A DNA stretch of 64,000 nt from Oribacterium asaccharolyticum ACB7 (GCF_000238075.1 NZ_JH414506.1:405364-469363), one strand, 5' to 3'; positions 1 to 9,105 are shown, counted from the first letter of the stretch. A program made the numbers and translations. The notes: generated by a model from the sequence alone, not told the origin.

Positions 1-271
1 AGGTCTGGTCCAAAAGAAAGTTTTTGATTCCGTAGTTGGAAAATCGGGATTCAAAGGAATAAAAACCGATGTCGGAGGAAATTCTTTTGCTAAAGGTTGC
101 CAGGCTGTTTCCGATGATACCGATAAATACAGCAATCCCCAGCATAATATTCGGCAGCATATTCGCCTGAATATTGTATAAAAACATATACCAAGCCAGC
201 GGAAGAAGAATCGTAAACAAGACAAATCTTCTGTTTCGTAACACCTGCTTTAATTGAATCATACTAATCAT
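1..271 (-). CDS. ABC-2 type transporter permease, N-terminal part (cut by window edge)
   Basis: Membrane subunit of an ABC exporter, reading off the left edge of the window. The ATG at 271 follows a GGAGG site that overlaps the end of the upstream ATPase gene, so the two are translated together. About 90 residues are visible: a short N-terminal segment with basic residues (LRNRRF), a first hydrophobic helix, then a loop and a second helix with GISVF-like hydrophobic runs, as in ABC-2 permeases. The rest lies outside the window, so length and substrate cannot be judged. Its position after an ATPase controlled by a LytTR-type promoter suggests a peptide or antimicrobial exporter, but that is inference. 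Confidence 0.75.
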   Translation of the reverse strand, partial: MISMIQLKQVLRNRRFVLFTILLPLAWYMFLYNIQANMLPNIMLGIAVFIGIIGNSLATFSKRISSDIGFYSFESRFSNYGIKNFLLDQT

Positions 272-273
272 TT

Positions 274-942
274 TTAGGCCTCCTTTTCAACCTTTTCTCT
301 ATAAAACTCTTCAATCGTTTTCCCCTGCCGGTGAATCTCTTCTACGGATTCCGTTGCAGCAATTCGTCCATTCTTTAAAATCATCACCTTTGTAAAGAAG
401 TGATCAATCTGGTTAAAATCATGGGTAACAATCACGGAAGTATATTTTTCCTTCTCCAGAAGCTTCCAAAACCGGTCTACGGATTCCAGGTCCATTCCGG
501 TGGTTGGCTCATCCAGAAAAATCAGCTTCGGAGAATTTAAAATGCTGAGTAGTAAGGAAAGTCTTCTCTTTTGCCCGCCTGAAAGACCGCCCACATATTG
601 CTTTTTAAAATCCTGCAAGGAAACTTTTTCCAAGGCTTTATCCACATCTATTGCAATTCGATTCATCGCACTTTTTAGCTGTACTAAATCCGAAACCGTC
701 AAATCCTCGATCAAAATATCGCCCTGGGGCATCATACCGATTTCTGTCTGATAATCCAGCGCCGTTTTCACGGTACCGGAATTTGCCTCCAACTGACCGG
801 CAATGATTTTCATCAGCGTGCTTTTTCCCGCTCCGTTATTCCCCAGTAAAGCGACCTTTTCTCCTTCTTCTATGGAGAAGGAAACACCTTTTAGTACCTC
901 TTTATTTTTAAAGGACTTCTTGATTTCATCTACTCTAAACAT
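274..942 (-). CDS. ABC transporter ATP-binding protein
   Basis: Cytoplasmic ATPase of an ABC exporter, 222 residues, the usual length for a stand-alone ABC-2 partner. The Walker A (GNNGAGKST, near residue 35), signature (LSGGQKRR, near 120) and Walker B (LIFLDEPTTGMD, near 140) motifs and the switch histidine (VTHD) are all intact. An AGGGAGG site precedes the ATG at 942. It heads a two-gene operon with the permease that starts at 271. Upstream is a TATAAT promoter with two LytTR boxes, so expression is probably switched on by the LytTR regulator at 2496-3239. The transported substrate is not evident. Confidence 0.92.
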   Translation of the reverse strand: MFRVDEIKKSFKNKEVLKGVSFSIEEGEKVALLGNNGAGKSTLMKIIAGQLEANSGTVKTALDYQTEIGMMPQGDILIEDLTVSDLVQLKSAMNRIAIDVDKALEKVSLQDFKKQYVGGLSGGQKRRLSLLLSILNSPKLIFLDEPTTGMDLESVDRFWKLLEKEKYTSVIVTHDFNQIDHFFTKVMILKNGRIAATESVEEIHRQGKTIEEFYREKVEKEA

Positions 943-980
943 CTAAGTGAACCTCCCTTTCTTTTTTGTTTACGAGGCTC

Positions 981-986
981 ATTATA
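981..986 (-). promoter_or_regulatory. -10 element of the LytTR-controlled ABC promoter
   Basis: A perfect TATAAT on the minus strand lies about 40 bp before the ATPase start at 942. No good -35 hexamer is present at the right spacing (closest TTTTCT), as expected for a promoter that needs an activator bound just upstream. Confidence 0.6.
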
Positions 987-1013
987 GAACGTATGCCGGA
1001 AGAGAAAATAAGC

Positions 1014-1049
1014 TTGTCGCGAACGGTAATTCTTTTGTCGCGAACGGTA
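1014..1049 (-). promoter_or_regulatory. Tandem LytTR-family binding boxes
   Basis: Two identical 15-bp blocks (1014-1028 and 1035-1049) are repeated with a period of exactly 21 bp, two helical turns. On the minus strand each contains ACCGTTCGC, matching the AgrA/LytTR consensus WMMGTTNRY at all nine positions with a 12-bp spacer. They sit just upstream of the -10 at 981-986. The neighbouring kinase/LytTR regulator pair is the obvious controller. Confidence 0.8.
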
Positions 1050-1164
1050 TTTTTCTGAAAAAGCCAGACTGAAAGAACATCGTATAGAAGCAAAAAAAGA
1101 TTTTTGAAAGGAGTATCGCACAAAGAAGCGCACGAAAATAGACCTTAGACAAGGCTTCCAAGGT

Positions 1165-2472
1165 CTATTTACAAAACTGAATGGTTTGAGAAAAAAGATG
1201 ATTAGCGCTGCGGGTACTGATGAGGGATTTCGGGTATTTTTCCAAAATCGTATGCACGTTATAAAGACCAAGTCCTCTGCCTTCTCCCTTAGAGGAATAC
1301 CCCTTCTCGAAAATAGGAGAAAGCTCCAGTTTTTCCGCCTTTGTGCTGTTTTCCACCACCAAAATGAGCGTTCTCTCTTCACGAATCAAGGCGATGGCGA
1401 TTTTCGGAACTTCGGCAGTAAGACATCCCTCTATGGCATTGTCACAGAGAATGGAAAGAATCTTGATAAAATCCAGCAGTTCGATTTGAAAATCATAAAT
1501 CTCTTCTTCTATCTCCACAGAAGTCTCTATCCCCTTACTCTGGGCCTCCAGGAGCTTCGCGGATAAGACACTTTTTACCGCATCATTTTCAATCCGACTT
1601 AATTTTGCAAGGTCAAATTTACTGCTATAAAAGGGCTTTCCGCTGTCCTTAAGAACCGTATTGTAAATGTTTTGAATGCTGTCAAAGTCTTTCCGCTCAA
1701 TTCCCAGCTTCAAGCTGGTTAAGATATTCATATAGTCATGGCGAAAACTGCGAATCTCTCCGTATAATTCCTCCACATGATGACTGTATTCGGAAAGCGC
1801 CTTTAGCTCACTGTCCTTTTGCTCCAGCACTTCCGCTTCCAGTCTTTCCTTGGAAACGGCATTGATATATAAAAGCACCACGAAAAAGATAATGATATAG
1901 AGATTATTCAGCTGTCCCCGAAGGCTGTCCGCCCAAGAAAATCTGTCACGCAACATCAAAAAGGCTGTAATCAAAACAGTGTAAACCATCATCGAGAGAT
2001 TGATCGGCAGTAAAAAACGGCGAAAAAAACCACGCGCAAAGCCTTTCTTCAGCTCCTGAAAATTGATTTTCAGGGATTTTATAATAACAAGATAGAGGGG
2101 GAAAACCAGAAGTTCAATCAGAAGATCATATCCGCCGATACTCGCCTCATTATAAACGGAAATGCCAAAGAACGGAAAAACATAGAAGGCCAGCAGCCTT
2201 CCCAGCAGACTTTCTAAAACAATAGGATAAAGGCCGTAAAAAAGTTTCAGCCCTCCGTCTTTCTCCCGATTTCGATAGAAGCTGTACAGCACGAAGCTCA
2301 CAAAATACCCGAAGAAAGCAAAGGGCGGAAAAAAGAAGAACAATAACTCAAAAAGAACCGGAACAAGGAGAAAAGACCAGAGAGGCATATTTTCATCGCT
2401 AATCTGACGATAGAATAGCATCACATTGACGATTTTCACATATTCAATTGTCAGATTGATCATAGATTCCAT
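1165..2472 (-). CDS. AgrC/ComD-like sensor histidine kinase (GHKL ATPase)
   Basis: Membrane sensor kinase of 435 residues, AgrC/ComD class. About six hydrophobic helices occupy residues 30-205. The phospho-acceptor region RSFRHDYMN has its histidine at about 245, and the GHKL ATPase follows with an N-box (CDNAIEG, near 345) and a G-box (GEGRGLGLYNV, near 395). There is no D-box-rich HisKA domain, which is normal for this class. A GAGGAG site precedes the ATG at 2472. The partner regulator ends 23 bp upstream. Such sensors usually detect peptides, but no precursor peptide gene was found nearby. Confidence 0.88.
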   Translation of the reverse strand: MESMINLTIEYVKIVNVMLFYRQISDENMPLWSFLLVPVLFELLFFFFPPFAFFGYFVSFVLYSFYRNREKDGGLKLFYGLYPIVLESLLGRLLAFYVFPFFGISVYNEASIGGYDLLIELLVFPLYLVIIKSLKINFQELKKGFARGFFRRFLLPINLSMMVYTVLITAFLMLRDRFSWADSLRGQLNNLYIIIFFVVLLYINAVSKERLEAEVLEQKDSELKALSEYSHHVEELYGEIRSFRHDYMNILTSLKLGIERKDFDSIQNIYNTVLKDSGKPFYSSKFDLAKLSRIENDAVKSVLSAKLLEAQSKGIETSVEIEEEIYDFQIELLDFIKILSILCDNAIEGCLTAEVPKIAIALIREERTLILVVENSTKAEKLELSPIFEKGYSSKGEGRGLGLYNVHTILEKYPKSLISTRSANHLFSQTIQFCK

Positions 2473-2495
2473 ACATTCTCCTCTCTGAAAATATT

Positions 2496-3239
2496 TTACT
2501 GCTTCATCGACTTCATCCGTTCCAGAAGTCCTCTATACTTCATACGGGAAATCAGACAGCTCTCCTGATTCTCGAATATCGCCATTTTCCCCTCTTTATC
2601 AATCTTCACAATGTTCTCCGGATTGACCACAAAGGAGCGGTGGCATTGGTACAGTCTGGAATCCGCCTTTTCCAGGTCGGAAAGCCCTGCATAGAACTCA
2701 ATTCTTTCCTCTTTGGTATGTAAAATCACCTTATGGACGGTAGGCGAAGACTCAAAATACAAAATTTTATGAAAAGGAACCTGCACTCTGGCCATGGCCG
2801 TTTCAAAACTGAAAGAATCCTCCGATACAGTAGCGCCAAGTTTTTCCAACGTGTACTCAATAGCCGACTCCACACGCTCGGAAAAATGTTCCTCATCCAA
2901 AGCTTTGTCAATAAAGTCCAGTGCCGAAACCTTATAGCGAAAGGTAATCGGCATAAATTCCGAATGAGTTGTCACAAATACGATAGTGGCATTGGGATCC
3001 CTGCTTCGAATTTCTTTCGCAATATCCAGCCCCTTCTTTTCCTCTCCTCTAATCTCAATATCCAAAAAGAAAAGCTGATGAGAACCTCTTTCCGTAATCG
3101 CAGTAAGAAGCTGCCCGGCATTTCCAAAGATTTCCGGTGTCTTACAAGATAAGCTCTTCCTACTAATCAGCTCCTTAATCACCTTTTCAATGCGGGATTG
3201 TTGTATTCTTTCATCCTCTAAAATAAAGATTTTCAGCAA
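2496..3239 (-). CDS. LytTR-family response regulator (AgrA/ComE-like)
   Basis: Two-domain regulator. An N-terminal receiver carries the acidic pair (LEDE), the phospho-acceptor in FFLDIE and a conserved threonine and lysine. A C-terminal LytTR DNA-binding domain (about residues 145-245) has the typical FESSPTVHK and CHRSFVVNPENI segments. I place the start at the TTG at 3239, eight bases after AGGAG; the GTG at 3248 touches the AGGAG itself. It pairs with the kinase at 1165-2472. The perfect LytTR boxes at 1014-1049 make the ABC exporter its likely target. Confidence 0.9.
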   Translation of the reverse strand: MLKIFILEDERIQQSRIEKVIKELISRKSLSCKTPEIFGNAGQLLTAITERGSHQLFFLDIEIRGEEKKGLDIAKEIRSRDPNATIVFVTTHSEFMPITFRYKVSALDFIDKALDEEHFSERVESAIEYTLEKLGATVSEDSFSFETAMARVQVPFHKILYFESSPTVHKVILHTKEERIEFYAGLSDLEKADSRLYQCHRSFVVNPENIVKIDKEGKMAIFENQESCLISRMKYRGLLERMKSMKQ

Positions 3240-3661
3240 GTCTCTCACTCCTATTAAATAAATTCTTTTGGCAATTTCCGAATTCCTATTAAATAATCTA
3301 TAGTAAAAAATATGTGAATTTTAATTATAAATGGCAAAAATCCGCTATTTCCCAAAAGCTACTGCTATACGCTTCAAAAATAATCGGTTTATTTTACCAT
3401 GCTTTGCCTGAAATAGAGTAAGTTTTTCATTGCGTGCTTAGTATTTTTTTATTTTGAGCTTTGTGGTTTTTCACTGTTTGATTCGCTCTTTTTTCGTTGA
3501 GGGATTCCTATTTTTTCATTTTATGCTTCGCAGTTTATTTTCTTTCGTCCCCTTCATAAAAATGTTATACTGTTTTCGTTAACAGATGCTAAATGCCAAG
3601 GCTCCTCTTCGCTTACGACACTGCTTAAGAAAAACACTCTATAGGAAAGGAGAAAGGAAAA
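3240..3661. other. AT-rich divergent intergenic region
   Basis: About 420 bp separating the LytTR regulator (left) from the membrane protein at 3662 (right). For the rightward gene there is an extended -10, TGTTATACT (TATACT at 3566-3571). On the minus strand the block TTTAATAGGA occurs twice before the regulator start, the second copy forming its Shine-Dalgarno region. No ORF or RNA structure is convincing here. Confidence 0.4.
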
Positions 3662-4684
3662 GTGGATTCTTTTCGATTTGCATTATCTTTCGCTCTTATT
3701 GTATGCCTTTCTTTTCTCCTTACCTTTTATATTTATTTTCGGCTTTTATACGGCGTAAAGAAAAACCGGGAAGTCCCCAGGTGGATTTATAAATTCGGGC
3801 AGGCTTTTCAGGGTAGAGTTCGTGTTGAATATGAAAATGCAACGACTTCCGCAGCCCTTCGAGATGCCAACATTTTCCTTTTTTCCTGGCTTCTTTCCAA
3901 TGTTCTAATCTTTACTTTTTTGTATTACAAAAGCGAAAACTATTATGCAGCTGTCTATCAATGTTGTAAACTGCAATTCCTTATCCTGCTTTTAGCTATG
4001 ATACTTCATTCCCTCTTTCAGTTTTTTAGAATGACTTTTCATTCTTCACGGGAAGCCCGTCGTTGGTATTCCACAACCAATGCACTTTCTTGGGTAGCCT
4101 TCTTCTCCGGCTCCCTTTTGGCTTCCTTTGTCTCTACCATGGGGTTTCCGGAAAGCCCCCTAGCCGCACAAATTGACGAGACGAAATTGACTATCGGCAG
4201 CACAAAAGCCTCTGCACTTTTAGATGCGGGATTTTCTTTTACAGGGAAAAGCGCTGAAAGTAAAGTCACCAACAAAAGAAATGACCCCTTTTATTACGGT
4301 GAATATCTGGAAATTACAAAGGACGGAAAATCCTACGGTTTTATGAGTGTGACCCCTACTTGGAAGAACGAGGATGCATTAAAGAATTGTACCATTACCT
4401 ATTATGAAATCCCCGAAGATTGCGCCCAATTAGCAGAAGTCCAATTTAACCGGGTGAACTTAGCTGCACTCTCCCTTTCCGACTTTCAAACCAAAAAAAT
4501 CACGGATATTTTCTCTTTAAAACCCGCTAACTATAAAGAAATTCAGAATGAGAGCTATTATGTTTTGACTATGCAAACAAAAGACTATGCATTATGGAAA
4601 AACTATAGTCTTTATGCATATTTTGATACAAATGGCGTTGTATTCCACTACGGAATCCGCGCTCAACAGTCGATTTGGGAATGA
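3662..4684 (+). CDS. Multi-spanning membrane protein with C-terminal extracytoplasmic domain (paralogue copy 1)
   Basis: Unrecognised 340-residue protein, the only full-length member of a local family of three. The GTG start follows AAAGGAG. A first helix (about residues 5-27) is followed by a conserved cytoplasmic block REVPRWIYKFGQAFQGRV, then three more helices (about 73-92, 100-122 and 138-158). A 180-residue C-terminal domain with many Tyr, Asp and Lys follows and is probably outside the membrane. Copy 2 (4709-5345) is a truncated relative and copy 3 (8602-9105) a divergent short one. No function can be assigned. Tandem paralogues of this shape can be immunity or surface proteins, but nothing here shows that. 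Confidence 0.7.
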   Translation: MDSFRFALSFALIVCLSFLLTFYIYFRLLYGVKKNREVPRWIYKFGQAFQGRVRVEYENATTSAALRDANIFLFSWLLSNVLIFTFLYYKSENYYAAVYQCCKLQFLILLLAMILHSLFQFFRMTFHSSREARRWYSTTNALSWVAFFSGSLLASFVSTMGFPESPLAAQIDETKLTIGSTKASALLDAGFSFTGKSAESKVTNKRNDPFYYGEYLEITKDGKSYGFMSVTPTWKNEDALKNCTITYYEIPEDCAQLAEVQFNRVNLAALSLSDFQTKKITDIFSLKPANYKEIQNESYYVLTMQTKDYALWKNYSLYAYFDTNGVVFHYGIRAQQSIWE

Positions 4685-4708
4685 TTCTATCAGTAAAGGA
4701 TAATGAAA

Positions 4709-5345
4709 ATGAACTTGTTTAACTTTGAATTTTTTTTCGGCCTTATTGTTTGCCTCTCTTTTCTTCTCACCTTTTATATCTATTTGCGACTCCTTATCGG
4801 CGTAATAAGAAAGCGGGAAGTCCCTCAGTGGATTTATAAATTCGGGCAAGCTTTTCAGGGAAGAGTGCATATTGAATATGAAAATGCAACGAATTCCGCC
4901 GCTCTTCGGGATGCCAACTTATTTCTCTTTCTTTGGCTTTTGGTCAATGTTTTGACCTTTGTTTTTCTATACCATAAGAACGGAGACGCTTATGCCGCTC
5001 TCTATCAATGCATGAAAATGCCATTTGCTACAATCATCGTGGCTTTAATAGTCCACCCAATCTTGCTCCTTCTTAGAATGCAGTTCAGTTCTTCCGAAGA
5101 CGCTTATCATATCTACTCCACTACCAATGCAGTTCGTGGAGCGGCATTTTTTTCCGTCTTCCTGCTGGCTCTTTACGTCAATATGTAGAATTTCCGTACA
5201 AGCCCGTGAAACACCTCGAAGTCTGAAATGAGCAATTGTATCTGCTAAGCAGGCAAACCGTCGACTATTCGTTATGGAAAAGCCATCCCTCGGCATAACA
5301 TTTCATGCAGATTATTCTCTTACCAACTACGGAATTCGCACTCAA
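4709..5345 (+). pseudogene. Decayed paralogue (copy 2) of the 3662-4684 membrane protein
   Basis: Residues encoded from 4709 to about 5180 align closely with copy 1 (FGLIVCLSFLLTFYIYLRL, REVPQWIYKFGQAFQGRV). The reading frame then stops at 5186-5188 where copy 1 continues into its C-terminal domain. Nucleotides 5256-5345 still resemble the last 90 bases of copy 1 (GACTATTCGTTATGGAAAA against GACTATGCATTATGGAAAA, then TACGGAATTCGCRCTCAA-like sequence). Roughly 400 bp between these points is missing. The ATG at 4709 is eight bases after AAAGGA. The remaining 159-residue N-terminal part may still be made, with three or four membrane helices. Confidence 0.7.
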
Positions 5346-5355
5346 GGGAAATGCA

Positions 5356-5916
5356 TTAATATCCTGCTTCAGCCAATAGGAAGGGAAGCATAATCCCTCC
5401 AAGAATCATCCAAATAGCAATATTAATACCAAAAACAGACAAGAAAAACATAGCAAAAGAACTTCCCTTTCGAATCTGTACGGTAAAGCTGCTGAAATCC
5501 ACAGGCTTTTTGATAAGGAGGTTTCCTATGGAAGCCTCTATTCTTTCTCTGACACTTCCTTCTCCATCTAAAGATAAGGTATAATTTCCCTCTTCCACGT
5601 AAAAGGAGTAGAGTTCCACCCTTGCTTCCCTAAACCCGCTTACGCTGGTCCGCATCAAATTGGGAGCAAGATTGACTCTGTTCCCTGTCGCCTCCTCTAC
5701 CAGCTGGAAACCGATTTTCCCAAGAGGAGATTTCGTGAATTTCTTCCCGCTAAGCCAAATCCCGTATTTCCCCTGAGGAAGGTAAACTCTTCCCTCTTCC
5801 TCTAAACAGGGCATTTCGAAGAATAGCTCTGCCTTCGCAAAGCGGATAATGTTTCTAATGCTGACAATCAATAGTGCAATTCCCATTGGGATCAATAAAA
5901 AACATAAATTTCTCAT
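5356..5916 (-). CDS. Conserved-looking membrane-anchored protein, unknown function
   Basis: 186 residues with one hydrophobic helix at the N-terminus (about 5-25) and one at the C-terminus (about 153-178). Between them is a 120-residue beta-rich domain with alternating Gly, Tyr and charged residues (LPQGKYGIWLSGKK, VEEGNYTLSLDGEG), so the middle probably sits outside the membrane. I do not recognise the family. It stands alone on the minus strand, facing the decayed paralogue at 4709-5345. Its N-terminus is encoded after a weak AGAAAGAGAGA purine run. Confidence 0.6.
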   Translation of the reverse strand: MRNLCFLLIPMGIALLIVSIRNIIRFAKAELFFEMPCLEEEGRVYLPQGKYGIWLSGKKFTKSPLGKIGFQLVEEATGNRVNLAPNLMRTSVSGFREARVELYSFYVEEGNYTLSLDGEGSVRERIEASIGNLLIKKPVDFSSFTVQIRKGSSFAMFFLSVFGINIAIWMILGGIMLPFLLAEAGY

Positions 5917-6003
5917 CTTGTCTCTCTTTCTAAAATGCTATCTTTACTGTCATTCTTTAAGAATACATAATATCTTTGCTTGAGAACGGCATAATGTCTT
6001 TGT

Positions 6004-6651
6004 TTAAGAACGCATAAATAATATAAACTTCAATCCCAAGATAGCACAAATCGCAGTGATTATAGATAAAATTTTCCCCCTCTTCCAATATCGCACCGTA
6101 ATATACAGACCATCCAATATATCAAAGCCGGGAATGCACTGGAAAATAAAGTGCAAGATACATTGTCCCAAAGTCCAGCCCTTTTCTTTTCTGCTCAGTA
6201 AAATCAGACAAATGGCATAACAAAGTCCTGCTAATCCCGCCATAAACGATATTCCGAGGAAAAGTGGTGCAACAACTAAGCTCATGGCGAAGAAAAAGGG
6301 AGCAATGAATAGGGTGGCCGGTAGTACCAGCATCACAAAGGAAAGCCCTATTCCGCCAAGTAAGACCACAAGAAAGATTGCCAAAAAAATCAGTACGGCA
6401 GGCAGAGAACTGTATTTAAAGAAAAGGAAAGCCTTTATGCACCGCTCACTATCCCCTCTTTTAAAAATTTTAAAAGCCTCCACAATCTGAGTGATTAAAA
6501 AACCGGTAAACACAAGGGCAAATAGGATATTCAATAAGACATAAAGCTGTATACTGAAAACAGGGTTTGCCGGAAGTAGGATGATAAAAGCAATCCAAGT
6601 GTATAATATAAAAATATGAAAGATTCTGAGAATCCATGAAAAATGCTTCAT
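6004..6651 (-). CDS. Polytopic membrane protein, unknown function
   Basis: 215 very hydrophobic residues with about six membrane segments (near 5-30, 35-60, 75-105, 105-150 as two helices, and 185-212). A short charged loop (FKRGDSERCIKAFLFFKY) follows the second helix. No catalytic motif is visible and I cannot name the family. It is separated by 87 bp from the preceding minus-strand gene and is probably transcribed alone or with it. Confidence 0.6.
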   Translation of the reverse strand: MKHFSWILRIFHIFILYTWIAFIILLPANPVFSIQLYVLLNILFALVFTGFLITQIVEAFKIFKRGDSERCIKAFLFFKYSSLPAVLIFLAIFLVVLLGGIGLSFVMLVLPATLFIAPFFFAMSLVVAPLFLGISFMAGLAGLCYAICLILLSRKEKGWTLGQCILHFIFQCIPGFDILDGLYITVRYWKRGKILSIITAICAILGLKFILFMRS

Positions 6652-6979
6652 AATCTCTACCTCTAGCTTTCGAATGTATTGATAATTTCTACTGCCGATC
6701 CGGCAATTTTAGACCTATACTTACCTGCTCTGATCATCTCTTACTTTGCCTATTATTATCTTACATTGCCCAACTGCTATACTATTTACTTTATTTCTCA
6801 AAAAACATCCTAGTATTTTATGTTATGGAACGCAATAAAATAATCATAGCGCACTCTACCTTATTGAAAGTTTATACATCATTTTTAAACCAGAGTGTGT
6901 TTCCAAGATGGACTTTTATCCGGAAACGGGACAAACAGAATAGAAAGCCGGTTGAGAAATCCGAACTTAAAACTTATCT
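6652..6979. other. Intergenic region without a recognised gene
   Basis: 328 bp, AT-rich. The only structure seen is a small hairpin TGCCG-ATC-CGGCA at 6693-6705 followed by a short T run on the plus strand. No ORF, repeat or promoter could be supported. Confidence 0.3.
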
Positions 6980-7450
6980 TTAATCTTTTTCATAGAAGAC
7001 AATGTCCATACAATCATTAATCTTATCCATTCTTCCGGTCAGATGATAGCCCATCTTTTCGTACAAATGAAGATTTCCTGCTTCTTGCAGTATTGTGTCC
7101 AAGCACCAGTGATGGCAACCATGTATTTTCTCTACCGCAGAAATTGCCGCTTGGGCATATCCTTTATTCCTATACTCCGGCATAATCCAGATTGGAGAGA
7201 TTCGTTTTCTACTAGTATCTTTCTTGTCAATCACACGAATGACTCCAACATTTTCATTTTCAACAACAATAAAATAGTAAACAGTCCAAGGCTGTTTGTA
7301 CCTTGCAATGATTTTCTCCAGCCCCTCTGCACCGGGACTCATATCATAGTCTTGATATTTATCCAATAATTCCGAGAAAGCCTTTATTTGCATTTCCCAT
7401 ATGGCTTGCAAATCCTCTCTAGTAGCAGTCTTTAATGAAACCGTAGCCAT
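6980..7450 (-). CDS. GNAT-family N-acetyltransferase
   Basis: 156-residue acyl-CoA-dependent acetyltransferase fold. The N-terminal strand-helix (VSLKTATREDLQAIWEMQIKAF), central strand (ISPIWIMPEYRNKGYAQAAISAVE, carrying the R/Q-x-x-G-x-A acetyl-CoA loop as RNKGYA) and C-terminal motif (LHLYEKMGYHLTGR) are all typical. The start at 7450 follows GAGGTCATCTA. The substrate cannot be told from sequence. It is a single gene. Confidence 0.85.
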   Translation of the reverse strand: MATVSLKTATREDLQAIWEMQIKAFSELLDKYQDYDMSPGAEGLEKIIARYKQPWTVYYFIVVENENVGVIRVIDKKDTSRKRISPIWIMPEYRNKGYAQAAISAVEKIHGCHHWCLDTILQEAGNLHLYEKMGYHLTGRMDKINDCMDIVFYEKD

Positions 7451-7818
7451 TAGATGACCTCCCTCTATATGCGGTAATCCCTATTACTGTTTAACTCCAT
7501 TATACAGGTAAATCTGCGAAGTTTACAAAACCAAAGTCATTACCTATGGTCTATTAAGAAATAAGAAGCAACATAGAATTTATAAAAGTTAAATATCCTG
7601 TCTTAAACAATCAGGATGAAGAAACGAAAATTCAACATAGACAAAATGGCTGAAAGTGTTAAGCTACTATTAGTTAAACGCAACTAATGCAATATTTCTT
7701 GTTCTATCATTATGTTATCTCATTATGTTTTATTCCTAGAGTTATGTAGCTCATACGGTTTGTACTAAATAGCAGAACCTGAACTACATTGATGAAGAAG
7801 TTTAGCGAGGTGAGTGTA
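7451..7818. other. AT-rich intergenic region
   Basis: About 370 bp between the divergent acetyltransferase and the ATC-hydrolase-family gene. It holds the promoters of both by position. No individual -35/-10 pair is clear enough to call, and no repeat or ORF was found. Confidence 0.3.
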
Positions 7819-8454
7819 ATGAAATACAAAGGAATCTATTTTAACTTATTCAGTTTATTCTTGAAAAAACCGATGATAAAAAAGTTCGGAAAGGATAAGA
7901 CGAGGGAAAGCTTACAAAAAGGACGTATCTTATACCGGGAAATGCTGGAGAACACGGAAGATGTCGGAGAGAAGAACCCTATGGCGCACAATATTTACTC
8001 CGCCTATGTTTTTCTGGCAGTATGCAGGGCCGGTAACTTTTCGGTGGAGGATTTTAGAGAAATAATCGCTGCATTTATGGACAATCGCATCATAAGAAAA
8101 GCCATGAGCTCCATAGATTTTAATAAAGAGACGGACATGAAGAAATTTGCCGAAAGGATGCATAAGGCGGAAGAATGGGCGGAGGCGCATCCGGAATATC
8201 AGGACAAAACCTGGGATTTTCATTTTGATGAAAAGCGACATAAGGACGGCTTTTATTATCACTTTACAAGATGCCCTTTGGAAAAATTCGCAAGAGAAAA
8301 TGGCTATCTTGATTTATTACCTTTGTGCTGTGACATTGACCACATCGCGGTTGAACGAAACAAAGGAGTATTGCATAGAGAGCAAACGCTGGCGACAGGA
8401 GGCACAATCTGTGATTACTGGTTCGTGGGGAATCAAACGAAGAATCCGCTCTAA
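7819..8454 (+). CDS. L-2-amino-thiazoline-4-carboxylic acid hydrolase-like protein
   Basis: 211-residue member of the ATC hydrolase-like family. Typical features are the C-terminal FHFTRCPLEKFARENG block, a CCDIDH segment and the closing REQTLATGGTICDYWF block, which hold the conserved Cys, Asp and Arg of the family. The frame opens at a TTG at 7789, but the GAGGTGA site lies six bases before the ATG at 7819, which I take as the start. Family members in gut clostridia are widespread and mostly uncharacterised, so hydrolysis of ATC (a step in cysteine formation) is an inference. Confidence 0.75.
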   Translation: MKYKGIYFNLFSLFLKKPMIKKFGKDKTRESLQKGRILYREMLENTEDVGEKNPMAHNIYSAYVFLAVCRAGNFSVEDFREIIAAFMDNRIIRKAMSSIDFNKETDMKKFAERMHKAEEWAEAHPEYQDKTWDFHFDEKRHKDGFYYHFTRCPLEKFARENGYLDLLPLCCDIDHIAVERNKGVLHREQTLATGGTICDYWFVGNQTKNPL

Positions 8455-8601
8455 TAATCCAAAGAGATAATGGGTTCCACTAGGAGAAATGCCCAAGCGT
8501 GATGTGGCACGCTTCGCGAGCGATACTCGTTAAGAACACAATCCTTCATACCTTTGAGCGATTCCAATACAGAAAAAACTATAGAAGGGAGCTAAGATTA
8601 T

Positions 8602-9105
8602 ATGGGCTATTATTTGTTCTATTTATTCTTTGCCTTTATCATTTGCCTTGCCTACAGCTTCTCTTTTTATCTTTATCTTCTTTTGGAGTTTGCCGTTAAG
8701 CAGAAAAAAGAAGTACCGGATTGGTTTTATCGTATCGGGCAGAATATGCAGGATCGAATTCACCGGGTTAAATTAGAAGATAGGACGAACTATGACGGAC
8801 TAAAGCGGAGCCGTTTTTTTCTTCTCGGAATGCTTCTTTTAAGCTTCTTTACCTATCTGTTCTTTCACTCCCAAAGCCATGCTATTTCTTCCGCACTTTT
8901 AAACTGCGGAAAAGCACAGTTTGTCATCTGCTTTGTGATGAAAGAACTGACACAATATTGGAATTTAGGATCCTCCCCGAAGGAAAAGAGAAGTTATTAT
9001 TCCCCAAGTTTTGCCGTAAGTGGATGCTTCATCATCAGCTCCGTTCTGCTACTTCTTTTTTTAGTAAGCATGGAACAACTACGGTTTCACATTTCCTTTC
9101 CATAG
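8602..9105 (+). CDS. Short membrane protein, divergent paralogue (copy 3) of 3662-4684
   Basis: 167 residues with the same order of features as copy 1. It has an N-terminal helix (FYLFFAFIICLAYSFSFYLYL-type), then a cytoplasmic block KEVPDWFYRIGQNMQDRI matching EVPxWxYxxGQxxQxR in copies 1 and 2. Two helices follow (about 72-90 and 98-115) and a final one (about 138-158). It ends where the large C-terminal domain of copy 1 begins, so it is either a short form or truncated. The ATG at 8602 follows GAAGGGAGC. Function unknown. Confidence 0.6.
   Translation: MGYYLFYLFFAFIICLAYSFSFYLYLLLEFAVKQKKEVPDWFYRIGQNMQDRIHRVKLEDRTNYDGLKRSRFFLLGMLLLSFFTYLFFHSQSHAISSALLNCGKAQFVICFVMKELTQYWNLGSSPKEKRSYYSPSFAVSGCFIISSVLLLLFLVSMEQLRFHISFP

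Noticed and set aside
930..1382. Minus-strand ORF of 150 codons
   Set aside because: Overlaps the end of the histidine kinase and the LytTR promoter region in another frame; composition is not protein-like.
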